From NCBI RefSeq assembly GCF_000024985.1, contig NC_013523.1:2542001-2606000 (forward strand): a DNA stretch of 64,000 nucleotides, read 5' to 3'. Both the position numbers and the translations under genes were made by a program. Origin of the DNA: Sphaerobacter thermophilus DSM 20745. GTDB lineage: Bacteria > Chloroflexota > Chloroflexia > Thermomicrobiales > Thermomicrobiaceae. This document shows positions 8,522 through 18,036 of the stretch, piece by piece. The notes below the pieces were generated by a model. The model did not search any database. It was not told the origin of the DNA and was given only the letters and a program-made list of their open reading frames with translations. Numbering within the stretch: position 1 is the stretch's first letter; each line of letters starts with the position of its first letter.

Positions 8522-11473
8522 TCAATCTGCCGCCTGGGTCGCCGCGGGGCGGACGGCGGGGGCGAGGCGGGTAGCCAGAACCTCGGCGATGTGCAGCGGG
8601 CGGCGGTGGGTGAAGTGGCCGATCTGTTCCCGGCAGGAGACACCGGCGACGGCGATCATCGTCCCCGCGCTCTGCGCCTCCACCTTCGGGAAGAGCCGCT
8701 CCGCGCCGATCTTGCGCGACACCTCGTAGTGCTCCGCCTCGTAGCCGAACGACCCGGCCATGCCGCAGCAGCCCGCGCCGCTCTCCTCCGCCTCGCAGCC
8801 GGCGGCCCGCAGCACCGCCATCGACGGCCCGACGCCGATGAGCGCCTTCTGGTGGCAGTGGCCGTGGAAGAGCACCTTCGGCCCCGGATCCTCGCGCCAC
8901 GTGATGTCCAGCTCCCCGTTCTCGGCCAGCCGTGCCAGGAACTCGTCGATCATGAAGCTGTTGGCAGCGATCTGCGCCACCGCAGGATCGTCCGGCAGGA
9001 GGTCGGCGTATTCGTCGCGCAGCGTCAGGATGCAGCTCGGCTCGGTGCCGACGATCGGCACCCCGCGGCGCGCGTAGTCGGCCAGCGCCTCGACGTTCCG
9101 GCGTGCCAGCTTGCGCGCCCCGTCGACCAGCCCCTTGGAGAGCATCGGCCGGCCGCAGCAGGCGCGCTGCCGCACGATCTCCACCGTGTACCCGGCCGCC
9201 TCCAGCAGGCGCACCGCCGCCTTGCCGATCTCCGGGTAGTTATAGTTGGTGAAGGTGTCGTGGTAGTAGACCGCCACCCCGCGCGTGCCGAGCGGCGCGC
9301 TCGGCTGGCGAGCGCGGAACCACTCCTCGAAGGTCTGGCGCGCGAAGGGCGCGATCTCCCGCTTCGGGTGGACGCCGATCGCCCGCTTGCCCACGTCCCC
9401 AAGTGGGCTGCGCAGCATGAAGTTCGCCAGCGGTGCCACGCGCGAGCCGAGCCGGTTCATGGTGTGGATATGGCCGAAGACACGGGCGCGCAGCGGCGTG
9501 CCGTGCGCCTCGTAGTACTGCGCCAGGAACTCGGTCTTGATCTTCGCCATGTCCACGCTGGAGGGACACTCGGTCTTGCACGCCTTACAGGAGAGGCAGA
9601 GGTCGAGGACGTCGTACGTCTCCTTGGCGGTGAGCTGGCTGTGGGACAGCAGCCGGCCGGACAGCGCGGCGCGCAGTGCGTTGGCACGGGCGCGCGTCGT
9701 GTCGTGCTCGTCGCGCGTCGCCATGTAGGAGGGGCACATCGTGCCGCTGCCTACCTTGCGGCAGACCCCGGCCCCGTTGCACATCTCGATCGCGGCTGCG
9801 AAGCCCCCCTCGCGGGCGAAGCTCAGGTGCGTCTTCGGCTCCAGCGTGCGGTAATCCGGGCCGTAGCGCAGGTTCTCAGTCATCGGCGGGCAGTCGACGA
9901 TCTTTCCCGGGTTCATCAGCCCGTCCGGGTCGAAGGCGGCCTTCAGCTCACGCATGCACTGGTACAGCTCGGGGCCGAAGATCCGCTCGTTCAATTCGCC
10001 CCGGGCCAGCCCGTCGCCGTGCTCGCCGCTCATCACCCCGCCAAACTTGATCGCCAGGTCCGCCGCCGCCTCGGTCAGCTCCCGCATCGTCCGCACCCCG
10101 GCGGCCGTCTTCAGGCTCACCAGCGGGCGGACGTGGAGGCAGCCGGCGCTGGCGTGGGCGTAGAAGGCCGCGCGGGTGCCGTGCTCCGCCACCAGCCGCA
10201 GGATCTCGCGGACGTACTCGGCCAGGTGCTCCACCGGGACGGAGACGTCCTCGATGCAGGCGATCGGCTTGGCGTCGCCCTTGATGCTCATCAGCAGACC
10301 CAGGCCCGCCTTGCGTACCGACCAGACGTCGGCCTGCTGCTTCGGGTCGTAGACGGGCAGCGGGTCCTGCACCACGCCCTGCTCGGTCAGGTGCCGGGTC
10401 AGGCGCTCGACCTTGGCGCGCAGCTCCGCCTCGCTCTCGCCGTAGAACTCGACGGCCAGGATCGCGTCCGGGTCACCCTTGATGAAGGAGATCTGCCGCG
10501 CGTAGCCCGGCTGCTGGCGGGTGAGCGAGATGAGCATGCGGTCCATCAGCTCCACCGCCGACGGCTCGCACTCCAGGATCGTCGGCGTGGCCTCCATGGC
10601 GCGCACCAGGTCGTCGAACTGCAAGAGCACCAGCGCGGTGCGCGTCGGCCGCGGCACGAGGTTGATGGTGTACTCGACGCCGAGGGCCAGCGTCCCCTCG
10701 GAGCTGGCCAGCAGGCGCGCCGGGTTGAAGCCGTCCTCGACCAGCAGCTCGGGCAGGCTGTAGCCGGTGGCGCGGCGCCAGTGGCGCGGGAAGTCGCGCT
10801 GGATGGCGGCGCCGTAGCGCTCGCGCAGGCTGAGCAGGGCGCGGTAGAGCCGCCCCTCGCGGGTGTCCTGCGCCGCCTTGGCGGCCACCTCATCGGGCGT
10901 GAGGGCGCGGAAGGTCAACTCGGTGGCGTCGGAGAGGAAGACGTGCGCGGCCAGGACGTGGTCCTTGGTCATGCCGTAGAGAATCGAGTGGGAACCGGAG
11001 GCGTTGTTCCCGACGACGCCGCCGATGGTGGCGCGGTCGGAGCTGGCCGGGTCGGGGCCGAACATCAGACCGTAGCGGGCCAGCTTGGCGTTGAGCTGGG
11101 CAAGGACGATACCGGGCTGCACACGAGCCACCCGCGCGCTCGGGTCAACCTCCAGAATCTGGTTGAGGTATTTGGAGGTATCGACTACGAGCGCTGCGCC
11201 GACTGTCTGTCCGGCCAGGCTGCTGCCCCCGCCGCGCGGCAGGATCGGCACGCCGTGCTTGGCGGCCAGCTCGATCGTGGCGCGCACGTCGTCGACCGTG
11301 CGCGGCAGCACCACACCGACCGGCTCGATCTGGTAGTTGCTGGCGTCGGTGCTGTAGAGCATCCGGGAGTACTGGTCGAAGCGCACCTCACCGCTGATCC
11401 GCCAGCGCAGCTCGGCCTCGAGCGCCCGCGCCGCCTCGCTGCCCGGCGTCACGGCCCGCACGGTCGCCACCAT
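8522..11473 (-). CDS. FAD-linked oxidase fused to Fe-S/CCG reductase (GlcD-GlcF type)
   Basis: 983 residues from an ATG with GGAGAGG upstream; the frame extends 34 codons further without support. The N-terminus is a PCMH-type FAD-binding domain (PRGGGSSLAGQTVG near 75; VGNNASGSHS near 160) and an FAD-oxidase C domain to about 500. Two Cys clusters follow, CNGAGVCRKVGSGTMC near 563 and CLSCKACKTEC near 632. Two CCG domains follow, with ACCGRP near 771 and GAGCCGMAGS near 898. The layout matches YdiJ-type D-2-hydroxyacid (D-lactate or D-2-hydroxyglutarate) dehydrogenases passing electrons to a membrane carrier. Confidence 0.9.
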   Translation of the reverse strand: MVATVRAVTPGSEAARALEAELRWRISGEVRFDQYSRMLYSTDASNYQIEPVGVVLPRTVDDVRATIELAAKHGVPILPRGGGSSLAGQTVGAALVVDTSKYLNQILEVDPSARVARVQPGIVLAQLNAKLARYGLMFGPDPASSDRATIGGVVGNNASGSHSILYGMTKDHVLAAHVFLSDATELTFRALTPDEVAAKAAQDTREGRLYRALLSLRERYGAAIQRDFPRHWRRATGYSLPELLVEDGFNPARLLASSEGTLALGVEYTINLVPRPTRTALVLLQFDDLVRAMEATPTILECEPSAVELMDRMLISLTRQQPGYARQISFIKGDPDAILAVEFYGESEAELRAKVERLTRHLTEQGVVQDPLPVYDPKQQADVWSVRKAGLGLLMSIKGDAKPIACIEDVSVPVEHLAEYVREILRLVAEHGTRAAFYAHASAGCLHVRPLVSLKTAAGVRTMRELTEAAADLAIKFGGVMSGEHGDGLARGELNERIFGPELYQCMRELKAAFDPDGLMNPGKIVDCPPMTENLRYGPDYRTLEPKTHLSFAREGGFAAAIEMCNGAGVCRKVGSGTMCPSYMATRDEHDTTRARANALRAALSGRLLSHSQLTAKETYDVLDLCLSCKACKTECPSSVDMAKIKTEFLAQYYEAHGTPLRARVFGHIHTMNRLGSRVAPLANFMLRSPLGDVGKRAIGVHPKREIAPFARQTFEEWFRARQPSAPLGTRGVAVYYHDTFTNYNYPEIGKAAVRLLEAAGYTVEIVRQRACCGRPMLSKGLVDGARKLARRNVEALADYARRGVPIVGTEPSCILTLRDEYADLLPDDPAVAQIAANSFMIDEFLARLAENGELDITWREDPGPKVLFHGHCHQKALIGVGPSMAVLRAAGCEAEESGAGCCGMAGSFGYEAEHYEVSRKIGAERLFPKVEAQSAGTMIAVAGVSCREQIGHFTHRRPLHIAEVLATRLAPAVRPAATQAAD

Positions 11474-11689
11474 GGTCGTATTCCTCTCCAGCACAACGCT
11501 CCTCGGGCCGGCACCGGCGGTCGTCCCCAGCCCGCCTTGCCGCACCCAGCCAGCACGGCACCTCGGTGCCCACATCCCGTGGTGTTGAGTGTAGCACCTG
11601 GCGGGCGGGCCTGCCCGGCATCTGCATGGGGAGGCAGGACGAGTTACGCGTGTTTTCGGTTGAGTGCTGATGAGATAGAAAAAAAGGAA

Positions 11690-11718
11690 TTGACGTACCT
11701 GTCTTTGTCAGTTATGAT
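11690..11718 (+). promoter_or_regulatory. Sigma-70-type promoter
   Basis: TTGACG at 11690-11695 and TATGAT at 11713-11718 are separated by exactly 17 bases in an AT-rich pocket. This is the best vegetative promoter match I found in the window. It gives a leader of about 180 bases before the secreted protein gene at 11905. The 430-base stretch 11474-11904 holds no supported gene. Confidence 0.75.
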
Positions 11719-11904
11719 GCAATTCAAGATCATCAGTGACATCGGGCCCAACGGCCCTCAGGAGAACAAGGCCCTCCGTACACCGGATGAAACGACGCCG
11801 GCAGTTTGGTGTTGGTGTCAAGAGGTCGCCGCGGCGGCTACGATCGCCGATGATCTCTCCGTCCTTATGAGCCCCGGAGGGCGTTCAGCAGCGGGAAGTG
11901 CGCG

Positions 11905-12348
11905 ATGGCACGCAGGCAGCTTCTAGTCGTACCGCTCGTGGTGCTCGCAGTGCTCGTTGTTCTGGCTATCCCAGCATCCGCTGAGGGAAGCTGGACGTCA
12001 TATCTCTCGAACGTCAGGGTCGGTTTTGAGACCCGCCGTTGGTGGGACAATCACAATGACGCGGCAGGTACCATGGCTGGGATATACGCCTGCCGCGATC
12101 AGGCCCCAGATCCTTCGGACAGTATCGGCCTCGAGCTGCGAAGACATGTTCCTGGATGGTTCGATGAATCCAAAGGAACTCGTGAGGGGACGTGCTACAA
12201 CTTGGTCTATCTGTACTGGGGAGAGATGAAGGACCCAGGGGAGTACTGGTTCAAAGTATCTGACATATCCAACTGCGCGGATCATGGTGGGTGCTACTTG
12301 TACTCAATCTCGACGAGGTATCCTGACGGCTTCATGGTGAGTTACTGA
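11905..12348 (+). CDS. Secreted hypothetical protein with signal peptide
   Basis: 147 residues. A classical Sec signal (MARR then a long Val/Leu core, ending IPASA-EG near residue 27) is followed by a small, aromatic, Cys-containing domain with four cysteines (YACRD, GTCYN, SNCAD, GGCYLY). Many Trp and Tyr residues occur. The protein is exported and probably disulfide-bonded. Base composition is lower in GC than its neighbours, suggesting transfer. It lies 30 bases upstream of an ABC transporter operon and may be its substrate or partner. I do not recognise the family. Confidence 0.75.
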   Translation: MARRQLLVVPLVVLAVLVVLAIPASAEGSWTSYLSNVRVGFETRRWWDNHNDAAGTMAGIYACRDQAPDPSDSIGLELRRHVPGWFDESKGTREGTCYNLVYLYWGEMKDPGEYWFKVSDISNCADHGGCYLYSISTRYPDGFMVSY

Positions 12349-12377
12349 TCTACAACCCTGGAGAGTGGGGCGCCGCC

Positions 12378-13121
12378 GTGGAGCTGTCCTTCGAAGAGGT
12401 GAGCTTCCGCTACCGCCGCTCTCCGCGCCCGGTGTTGACCGACTTCACCTGGCAGGTGCCGCCGGGGCGGACGGTGCTGCTGGGGCCGAACGGGGCCGGC
12501 AAGTCCACCTTGCTGGCCCTGGGCGCCGACGCCCTCCGCCCCTCGAGCGGTCGAGTCCGCTTCGGGGACCTCTGCCCGTCGCGCGGCCGGGATCGCGCCG
12601 CCTACCGGCGGGCGGTCGGCTGGATGCCGCAGCAGATTCACGCCGTGCCCGGGCTGCGGGTGCAGGAGCAGGTGGCCTACGCCGGCTGGCTGAAGGGGCT
12701 GAGCCGGCGCGAGGCCTGGGCGGCCGCTGCCACGGCGCTCCGCCAGGTGGCTCTCAGCGACCTGGCGGAGCGCAAGACCTCGACCCTCTCTGGCGGGCAG
12801 CTCCGCCGGGTCGGGCTCGCCCAGGTTCTCGTCCATGATGCGCAGGTGCTGCTGCTGGATGAGCCGACGGCCGGCCTTGACCCGGCACAGCGCGCGCGCT
12901 TCCGCGAGCTGCTCGCAGCCCTCCCCCCGGAGCGCCCGGTCGTCGTGTCCACCCACCAGGTGGATGACCTGACCGACCTGTTCGACACGGTGGTGGTGCT
13001 CGACGACGGCGTCATCCGCTTCGTGGGTACGGTGGCGGAGTTCATGGGTCTGGCCCCCGCGGGCGGCGGGGCGCGCCCCGCCGAGGCGGCTTACGCCCAG
13101 ATCGTGACGGGGGAGCGCTGA
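12378..13121 (+). CDS. ABC transporter ATP-binding protein
   Basis: 247 residues from GTG. Walker A GPNGAGKST near residue 38, signature LSGGQLRR near 140, Walker B VLLLDEPTAGLDP near 158 and the H-loop STHQVDD near 195 are all intact. It resembles the ATPases of ABC-2 and bacitracin-type exporters. It is the first gene of a tight set; its stop shares bases with the ATG of the membrane gene at 13121. It should drive transport through the next two proteins. Confidence 0.92.
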   Translation: MELSFEEVSFRYRRSPRPVLTDFTWQVPPGRTVLLGPNGAGKSTLLALGADALRPSSGRVRFGDLCPSRGRDRAAYRRAVGWMPQQIHAVPGLRVQEQVAYAGWLKGLSRREAWAAAATALRQVALSDLAERKTSTLSGGQLRRVGLAQVLVHDAQVLLLDEPTAGLDPAQRARFRELLAALPPERPVVVSTHQVDDLTDLFDTVVVLDDGVIRFVGTVAEFMGLAPAGGGARPAEAAYAQIVTGER

Positions 13122-14383
13122 TGGCCGTCCAGACGATCCTACGGATCAGCCCGGCCGCCTGGCTCGGGCCGATCCTAGCCCTGGTCGCCATGGGCTACGC
13201 CCGCATCATCTACCCCGCGACCTACGACCCCTACCCGCTGGCGCTGACGTCCGTGGCCGGCTGGACGGTGTCGGTCATCGGCCCGACGGTGGCAGCCTTC
13301 GGTGCCTGGGAAGGCGGCCGCCTGCACCGTGCCGGCTGGTGGGGGCTGCCCCACGCACGCCCGGCGGTCGTGGTAGCAGGGGCGTCGCTGGCGCCGGTCC
13401 TGGTCGCCGGGCTCGGGGCGCTCGGCGCCGCGATCGCAATCCGGTTCGCGGATGCGGGCGTGCTCGCCTGGCCGGACCTCCGGGTCGTCGGCGTGGAGAC
13501 CTGCGTCGTCACAGCGCAGGCGCTGCTCGGCTTCGCCATCGGCCTGCGCCTCCGCCCGGTGGTGGCGGTGCCGGCTGCCTTCCTCCTCATGTTCACCTGG
13601 ATGGCGCTGCCGGCCGCCATTCTCCCGGTCTGGCTCGACTTCCCGACAGGGGCCTGGGCCGGCTGTTGCGCGATCGACTCGGATCTCGCCCCGCGGGCCG
13701 TCGCCAGCGCGCTCACGGTCGTGGCCGGCTTCCTCGTGGCTGCCCTCGTGCTGCTGCGGCAGCCGTTCGCCCGGGTTCAGTTCGGCCTGGCGCCGCTCGC
13801 CGCCGCGCTGGGCATCGCGGCCGGCCTCTGGCTCGTGCGCGGGATGGATTCCAACCCGACCGTGCCGCGCGATCCGTCGGTGCTGGTCTGCGCCCCAGGC
13901 CCACCGGAGGTCTGCGTCTGGCCCGAGCACCGCTCGCGGCTGGCCACCGCCGCCCGCGTGGTGGCAAAGGTGGCGCCCGTCTGGCAGGCGGCTGGGGTCC
14001 CTCTCCCGGCCAGGTTTAGCGAGGAGTGGTCAGAGTCGCTCCCGTCGAGCACCGGCAGAGTCATAATCCGGTCGGACAACGAGGAGGAGATCGTATTGTC
14101 CCTCGCGCGTGGCGTGCTACCGCCGGTGCCGCCCTGCGCCCTCAAGAGCGAGGTTCCCTATTTTGGCTTCGAGGCGCGCGCCTACGTCATCGCCTGGCTC
14201 GTCGATGTCGCCGGGGTGCCGCCAGAGCGCTATGCGAGCACCCACGTGAACGGAGTCGAGATCCTCGCGACCGTCGCGGCGGTGCGCGCGCTGCCGCCGG
14301 ACGAGCAGCGGGCCTGGCTCGCGGGCAACCTGGCCGCCATGCGCGCCTGCGGGGTCAGGCCACCACTGGAGCCCACCCAATGA
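13121..14383 (+). CDS. ABC-associated membrane protein with C-terminal soluble domain
   Basis: 420 residues. About six hydrophobic segments span residues 10-245. A soluble C-terminal domain of about 170 residues follows, beginning with CAPGPPEVCVWPEHR. A C-x-P-x-VCVWPEH motif of this sort occurs, as far as I recall, in uncharacterised actinobacterial ABC-linked proteins. It probably serves as one permease half with an extracytoplasmic or regulatory domain. It overlaps both neighbours (ATGA junctions), so the three genes are translated together. Confidence 0.75.
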   Translation: MAVQTILRISPAAWLGPILALVAMGYARIIYPATYDPYPLALTSVAGWTVSVIGPTVAAFGAWEGGRLHRAGWWGLPHARPAVVVAGASLAPVLVAGLGALGAAIAIRFADAGVLAWPDLRVVGVETCVVTAQALLGFAIGLRLRPVVAVPAAFLLMFTWMALPAAILPVWLDFPTGAWAGCCAIDSDLAPRAVASALTVVAGFLVAALVLLRQPFARVQFGLAPLAAALGIAAGLWLVRGMDSNPTVPRDPSVLVCAPGPPEVCVWPEHRSRLATAARVVAKVAPVWQAAGVPLPARFSEEWSESLPSSTGRVIIRSDNEEEIVLSLARGVLPPVPPCALKSEVPYFGFEARAYVIAWLVDVAGVPPERYASTHVNGVEILATVAAVRALPPDEQRAWLAGNLAAMRACGVRPPLEPTQ

Positions 14384-14964
14384 CGCTGTGGCTCCGCGTG
14401 CGGCGGGCGCGCACCTGCGTCGCGGTCGCCCTGGCGCTGGCGGCCAGCCTGCTGCTGACCGGCGACCTGGCGCTCCCGATCCCCAGCCTGCGCGTCGGGA
14501 GCACCCTGGCCCTGCCGTTCGCCTTCCTCCTCCCCCTCGCGGTGGCGACCGTCGTGGCCTACGCGCTCGGGGCGGGTGACCCGCGGGCGGAGGCCGTCGC
14601 CTGCCGGCCGATGCGGCTGCTCGACACGGCCTACGCCCTGGCGGTGGCCGCGCTGGCCCTCGGGGCCTGCGGGCTGCTCTGGGCAGCGGACGTGAGCGAC
14701 ACGGCCCCTGCCGCCGGGCGAAACGCGCTCGGCTACGTGGGGCTGACCCTCCTCGGCCGCCGCCTCGTCGGCCCGCACGCGGCCCCGATCCTCCCGGTCG
14801 GCTTCGTCCTCCTGACCGCCATGTTCGGCGTGCGCCCCGGCGTGGAGCGCGACTGGTGGGCCTGGCCGCTGGCGGGCGCGTCCGACCCCGCCGCCTGGCT
14901 CTTCGCCGGGGCGCTCCTCCTCCTCGGCGCGGCGGCCCTCGCCGGCACCGGCGCCGACCGCTAG
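14380..14964 (+). CDS. Hydrophobic membrane protein, ABC system partner
   Basis: 194 residues with about six predicted membrane helices and an Arg-rich N-terminus (LWLRVRRARTC). The start overlaps the previous stop as ATGA. No catalytic motif is visible. With the ATPase at 12378 and the protein at 13121 it likely forms a three-part exporter. I do not recognise the family. Confidence 0.72.
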   Translation: MTLWLRVRRARTCVAVALALAASLLLTGDLALPIPSLRVGSTLALPFAFLLPLAVATVVAYALGAGDPRAEAVACRPMRLLDTAYALAVAALALGACGLLWAADVSDTAPAAGRNALGYVGLTLLGRRLVGPHAAPILPVGFVLLTAMFGVRPGVERDWWAWPLAGASDPAAWLFAGALLLLGAAALAGTGADR

Positions 14965-15033
14965 CCCGGCGCGCGCCGCCTGGCAGGGGATGTGCCACAA
15001 TCGGGCTGGACGACAGCGGAGGGAGCGACGGCG

Positions 15034-15573
15034 ATGTTCTACACACGCAAAGGCGACCAGGGCTACACCGACCTCCTGGGCGGCCGCGTGCCGAAGTACG
15101 CGCCCCGGCCGGAGGCCTACGGCACCCTCGACGAGGCTACCTCCTGCCTCGGGCTGGCCCGCGCGCTGGCGACCAGCCAGCGGACCAAGGACATCCTCAT
15201 CGCGGTGCAGCGGGACCTCTACGTCATGATGGCCGAACTGGCCTTCACCCCCGAGATGCAGCAGAAGCGCTACCACATCACGGAGGAGCACGTGGCGCGG
15301 ATCGAGCAGGAGACGGACCAGCTCGCCGCCGAGGTGCCGCTGCCGCCCCACTTCATCCTCCCGGGCGACACGGTCGCGGGTGCCGCCCTCGACGTGGCGC
15401 GGACCGTGGTCCGCCGGGCGGAGCGGCTGGTGGTGAAGCTGGCGCACGAGGGGGAGATCGAGAACGAGCAGGTGCTGGCCTACCTGAACCGGCTCTCCTC
15501 GCTTCTCTTCATTCTGGCCCGCTTCGAGGACCAGGCGGCCGGCGTCACCCCGACCCCGGCCAAGCAGGCCTGA
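15034..15573 (+). CDS. ATP:cob(I)alamin adenosyltransferase, PduO type
   Basis: 179 residues; the ATG has GGAGGGA upstream. The N-terminal TRKGDQGYTDLLGG is the ATP-binding motif of PduO/MMAB enzymes. A four-helix bundle with the DVARTVVRRAERLVVKL helix near residue 125 follows. The enzyme transfers the 5'-deoxyadenosyl group of ATP to cob(I)alamin, making coenzyme B12 for mutases and reductases. No B12-dependent gene or cobalamin riboswitch is adjacent. A GC-rich palindrome follows its stop (GCGGCGGGG-TAT-CCCCGCCGC). Confidence 0.92.
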   Translation: MFYTRKGDQGYTDLLGGRVPKYAPRPEAYGTLDEATSCLGLARALATSQRTKDILIAVQRDLYVMMAELAFTPEMQQKRYHITEEHVARIEQETDQLAAEVPLPPHFILPGDTVAGAALDVARTVVRRAERLVVKLAHEGEIENEQVLAYLNRLSSLLFILARFEDQAAGVTPTPAKQA

Positions 15574-15752
15574 CGCGGCGGGGTATCCCCGCCGCGGCGG
15601 AGCATCGGGGCACAGCATCGGGAGGAAACGGGACCGCGTCCAGGCTAGAGGCAGCGCCACGCAGCCGCCGTGGCGGCGGTTCTTCGGGCACACAGGGTGC
15701 GATGACCGCGGTTGCTCAGTGCCGTACCACAACGCGGAAGGAGCGAGCGCCG

Positions 15753-16424
15753 ATGACTGTGCCCGATACCGCTGCCACGACCCCGAGCCTGCCGCGGCTG
15801 AACGAGCCGGCGCCGGACTTCGAAGCCGTCACCACGCACGGGCCGATCCGGCTGTCCGACCTCACCAACGCCGGCAAGTGGGTGCTCTTCTTCAGCCACC
15901 CGGCCGACTTCACCCCGGTCTGCACCACCGAGTTCGTGGCGTTCTCCGAGCTGGCGCCCGAGTTCGAGAAGCGCAACACCCAGCTCCTGGGGCTGTCGGT
16001 CGGCTCGATCCCGTCCCACCTGGCCTGGATGCAGGACATCGAGCGGAACCTGGGCGTGAAGGTCCCGTTCCCGGTCATCGCCGACCTGGACATGAGGGTG
16101 TCGCAACTCTACGGAATGATCCACCCCGGCGTCTCCTCGACCGCGGCAGTGCGAGCGGTCTTCCTGATCGACCCGAAGCGGACCCTGCGGGCGATGGTCT
16201 ACTACCCGCTCACCACCGGCCGCTGGATGCCGGAGTTCCTCCGCGTGCTCGACGCGCTGCAGACGACCGATGCGCACGGCGTCTCCACCCCGGCCAACTG
16301 GACGCCGGGCAACGAGGTCGTGGTGCCGGCCCCTGCCACGGTCCAGGCCATCGCCGCCGAAGAGGCCAGGAAGAACGACTACGACTACAAGAGCTGGTAC
16401 CTGCGCCTCAAGAAGCTGGAGTAG
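15753..16424 (+). CDS. 1-Cys peroxiredoxin (Prx6 family)
   Basis: 223 residues; GGAAGGAG precedes the ATG. The peroxidatic Cys is in HPADFTPVCTTE near residue 57, the P-x3-T-x2-C motif. This is the only cysteine in the protein, so no resolving Cys is present. The long C-terminal extension (NWTPGNEVVVPAP) is typical of Prx6. It reduces hydrogen peroxide and organic peroxides in the cytosol with an external thiol donor. Archaeal and thermophile Prx6 proteins have this size. Confidence 0.94.
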   Translation: MTVPDTAATTPSLPRLNEPAPDFEAVTTHGPIRLSDLTNAGKWVLFFSHPADFTPVCTTEFVAFSELAPEFEKRNTQLLGLSVGSIPSHLAWMQDIERNLGVKVPFPVIADLDMRVSQLYGMIHPGVSSTAAVRAVFLIDPKRTLRAMVYYPLTTGRWMPEFLRVLDALQTTDAHGVSTPANWTPGNEVVVPAPATVQAIAAEEARKNDYDYKSWYLRLKKLE

Positions 16425-16506
16425 CGGGGAGGTGGAAGGATCCCCGCGGTTTGGCTGGCGCCCGGCGCGGGTGGTGTGAGAATCCCCACGCCGTGGCGCG
16501 TGCCCG

Positions 16507-17178
16507 GCAATGAGCGGTGTGAAGATTCCCGCGCGGTCGTCAGTGCCGGGGGCGGTGGTGTGAGGAGCCAGCACCGAGGTCCGCGCCCGGAACCGGTGGT
16601 GTAAGGATCCCAACGCCGTGACGCGTGCCCGGGGGTTTACCCCCGGGCTCACAAGGAAAAGCCCACTGAAGGGGCTGGGGAACGCGGCGCCCGGTGGGAG
16701 GCCGGATCGGACCCGCCTGGATGTAGCCATCGCAGCCCCTTCAGTGGGCTTACCCCATTCAGCCCGGCGGCTTGAGCCCCGGGCACATACCGCGGTGCAA
16801 TGAGCGGTGTGAAGATTCCCACGCGGTCGTCAGTGCCGGGGGCGGTGGTGTGAGGAGCCAGCACCGAGATCCGCGCCCGGAACCGGTGGTGTAAGGATCC
16901 CAACGCCGTGACGCGTGCCCGGGGGTTTACCCCGGGCTAACAAGGAAAAGCCCACTGAAGGGGCTGGGGAACGCGGCGCCCGGTGGGAGGCCGGATCGGA
17001 CCCGCCTGGATGTAGCCATCACAGCCCCTTCAGTGGGCTTACCCCATTCAGCCCGGCGGCTTGAGCCCCGGGCCCAGACCACGGCGCAAGGATCCTATTG
17101 TCACCCGGCCGGATCACTGCCCCCAAGCCGGCTAAAGCCGGCTTCTGTTTGTGAGCCCGGGGGTGAACCCCCGGGCCC
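16507..17178. repeat. 290-bp tandem duplication carrying R2 palindromes
   Basis: 16425-17234 holds no gene. 16507-16796 is directly repeated at 16797-17085 with only a few differences visible and one missing base. Each copy contains an R2 palindrome (16628-16787; 16917-17073) with AAGCCCACTGAAGGGGCTG units. A further R2 half-unit lies at 17123-17178 (AAGCCGGCTAAAGCCGGCTT then a CCCGGGGG palindrome). The near identity points to recent duplication. Confidence 0.85.
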
Positions 17179-17234
17179 TATCCGCTGGCGCGGTGATCCG
17201 TCACATGCAGCCGATGCGCTCGGGAGAACGCCCC

Positions 17235-17828
17235 CTACTTCTCCTCCTCCAGCGCCATCGCGATCTCCTCGGCCAGGCGGCTGGGCTTGGGGTCGATCTG
17301 GCCGGCGTACTTGTTCCCCCGCTTTTTGCGATACGGCACCATGGCTGGGGAGGTGAGCTGCTCGAAGGTGAACGAGCAGATGCGCATGCCGGGGTAGAGG
17401 GCGACCGCCATCCGGCCCAGGTTCGATAGCTCCATCGTCGCGGTGCCGACCCAGCCGGGCTCGAACACCGCCGCGGTGCTGTGGACGGTGATCCCCAGGC
17501 GGGCGATGCTGCTCCGCCCTTCCAGCCGGCCGAGCAGATCGTCCGGCAACTCCAGCGACTCCAGCGTCGACGCCAGCGCGAAATCCCCCGCCTGCATGAT
17601 GAAGGCCTCGCCGTCGGGCACGGTGATGGTCCGCATGGCATCGCCGATTGATTGAGGTTGGCGCGGGTCGATATAGGAAAACCGTGAGTGCTCGAAAACC
17701 ATGAAGGTGTTGCCGAGCCGGAAGTCGATCGAGCAGGAGCCCAGGCTGCGCTCCAGGTCAGGCTGCGGAGTAATCTTGATGCGCCCTGATTCCAGCGCCT
17801 GAACGATATCACGATCGGATAGAATCAT
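17235..17828 (-). CDS. dcd: dCTP deaminase
   Basis: 197 residues, close to the usual 190. MILSDRDI at the start, GSCSIDFRLGNTF, and the active-site block GRSSIARLGITVHSTAAVFEPGW near residues 110-130 are diagnostic. The catalytic Glu and Ser-Arg-Ala-like region are present (LEGRSSIARLG). It converts dCTP to dUTP plus ammonia, feeding dTMP synthesis. The start has GGGGGAGACG upstream; the longer open frame upstream is not supported. It is divergent from the LCP gene at 18037. Confidence 0.95.
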   Translation of the reverse strand: MILSDRDIVQALESGRIKITPQPDLERSLGSCSIDFRLGNTFMVFEHSRFSYIDPRQPQSIGDAMRTITVPDGEAFIMQAGDFALASTLESLELPDDLLGRLEGRSSIARLGITVHSTAAVFEPGWVGTATMELSNLGRMAVALYPGMRICSFTFEQLTSPAMVPYRKKRGNKYAGQIDPKPSRLAEEIAMALEEEK

Positions 17829-18036
17829 CGTCTCCCCCTCACGACCCGCTGTGACGTTTGGCCTTTCGCATGCGTTGTGTCTGATAGAAGGCGGCTTGTT
17901 TCGGTGTACGTACAGTATGCGGAGCGGCCGCCTGCTCGTCAACCGGTGCGTCCGCGTCGGGCGCCGCTCGCAATGGTACACCGGAGGCGCGTTCGGTCGC
18001 CTTCGCACACGGCGCCCGCGTCACGCGGAGGGGACG

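Noticed and set aside
11715-11926. 70-codon ORF in the leader of the secreted protein gene
   Set aside because: Its first codon lies inside the -10 hexamer of the promoter and there is no ribosome site. It overlaps the real gene out of frame.
8468-11926. Very long open frame (1152 codons) on the plus strand
   Set aside because: It is the shadow of the FAD/Fe-S oxidase on the other strand. Its composition (His, Gly, Arg and Val rich) is typical of antisense frames in GC-rich genes.
12342-12956. 204-codon frame opposite the first ABC ATPase
   Set aside because: It lies entirely antisense to a clear ATPase with all motifs intact.
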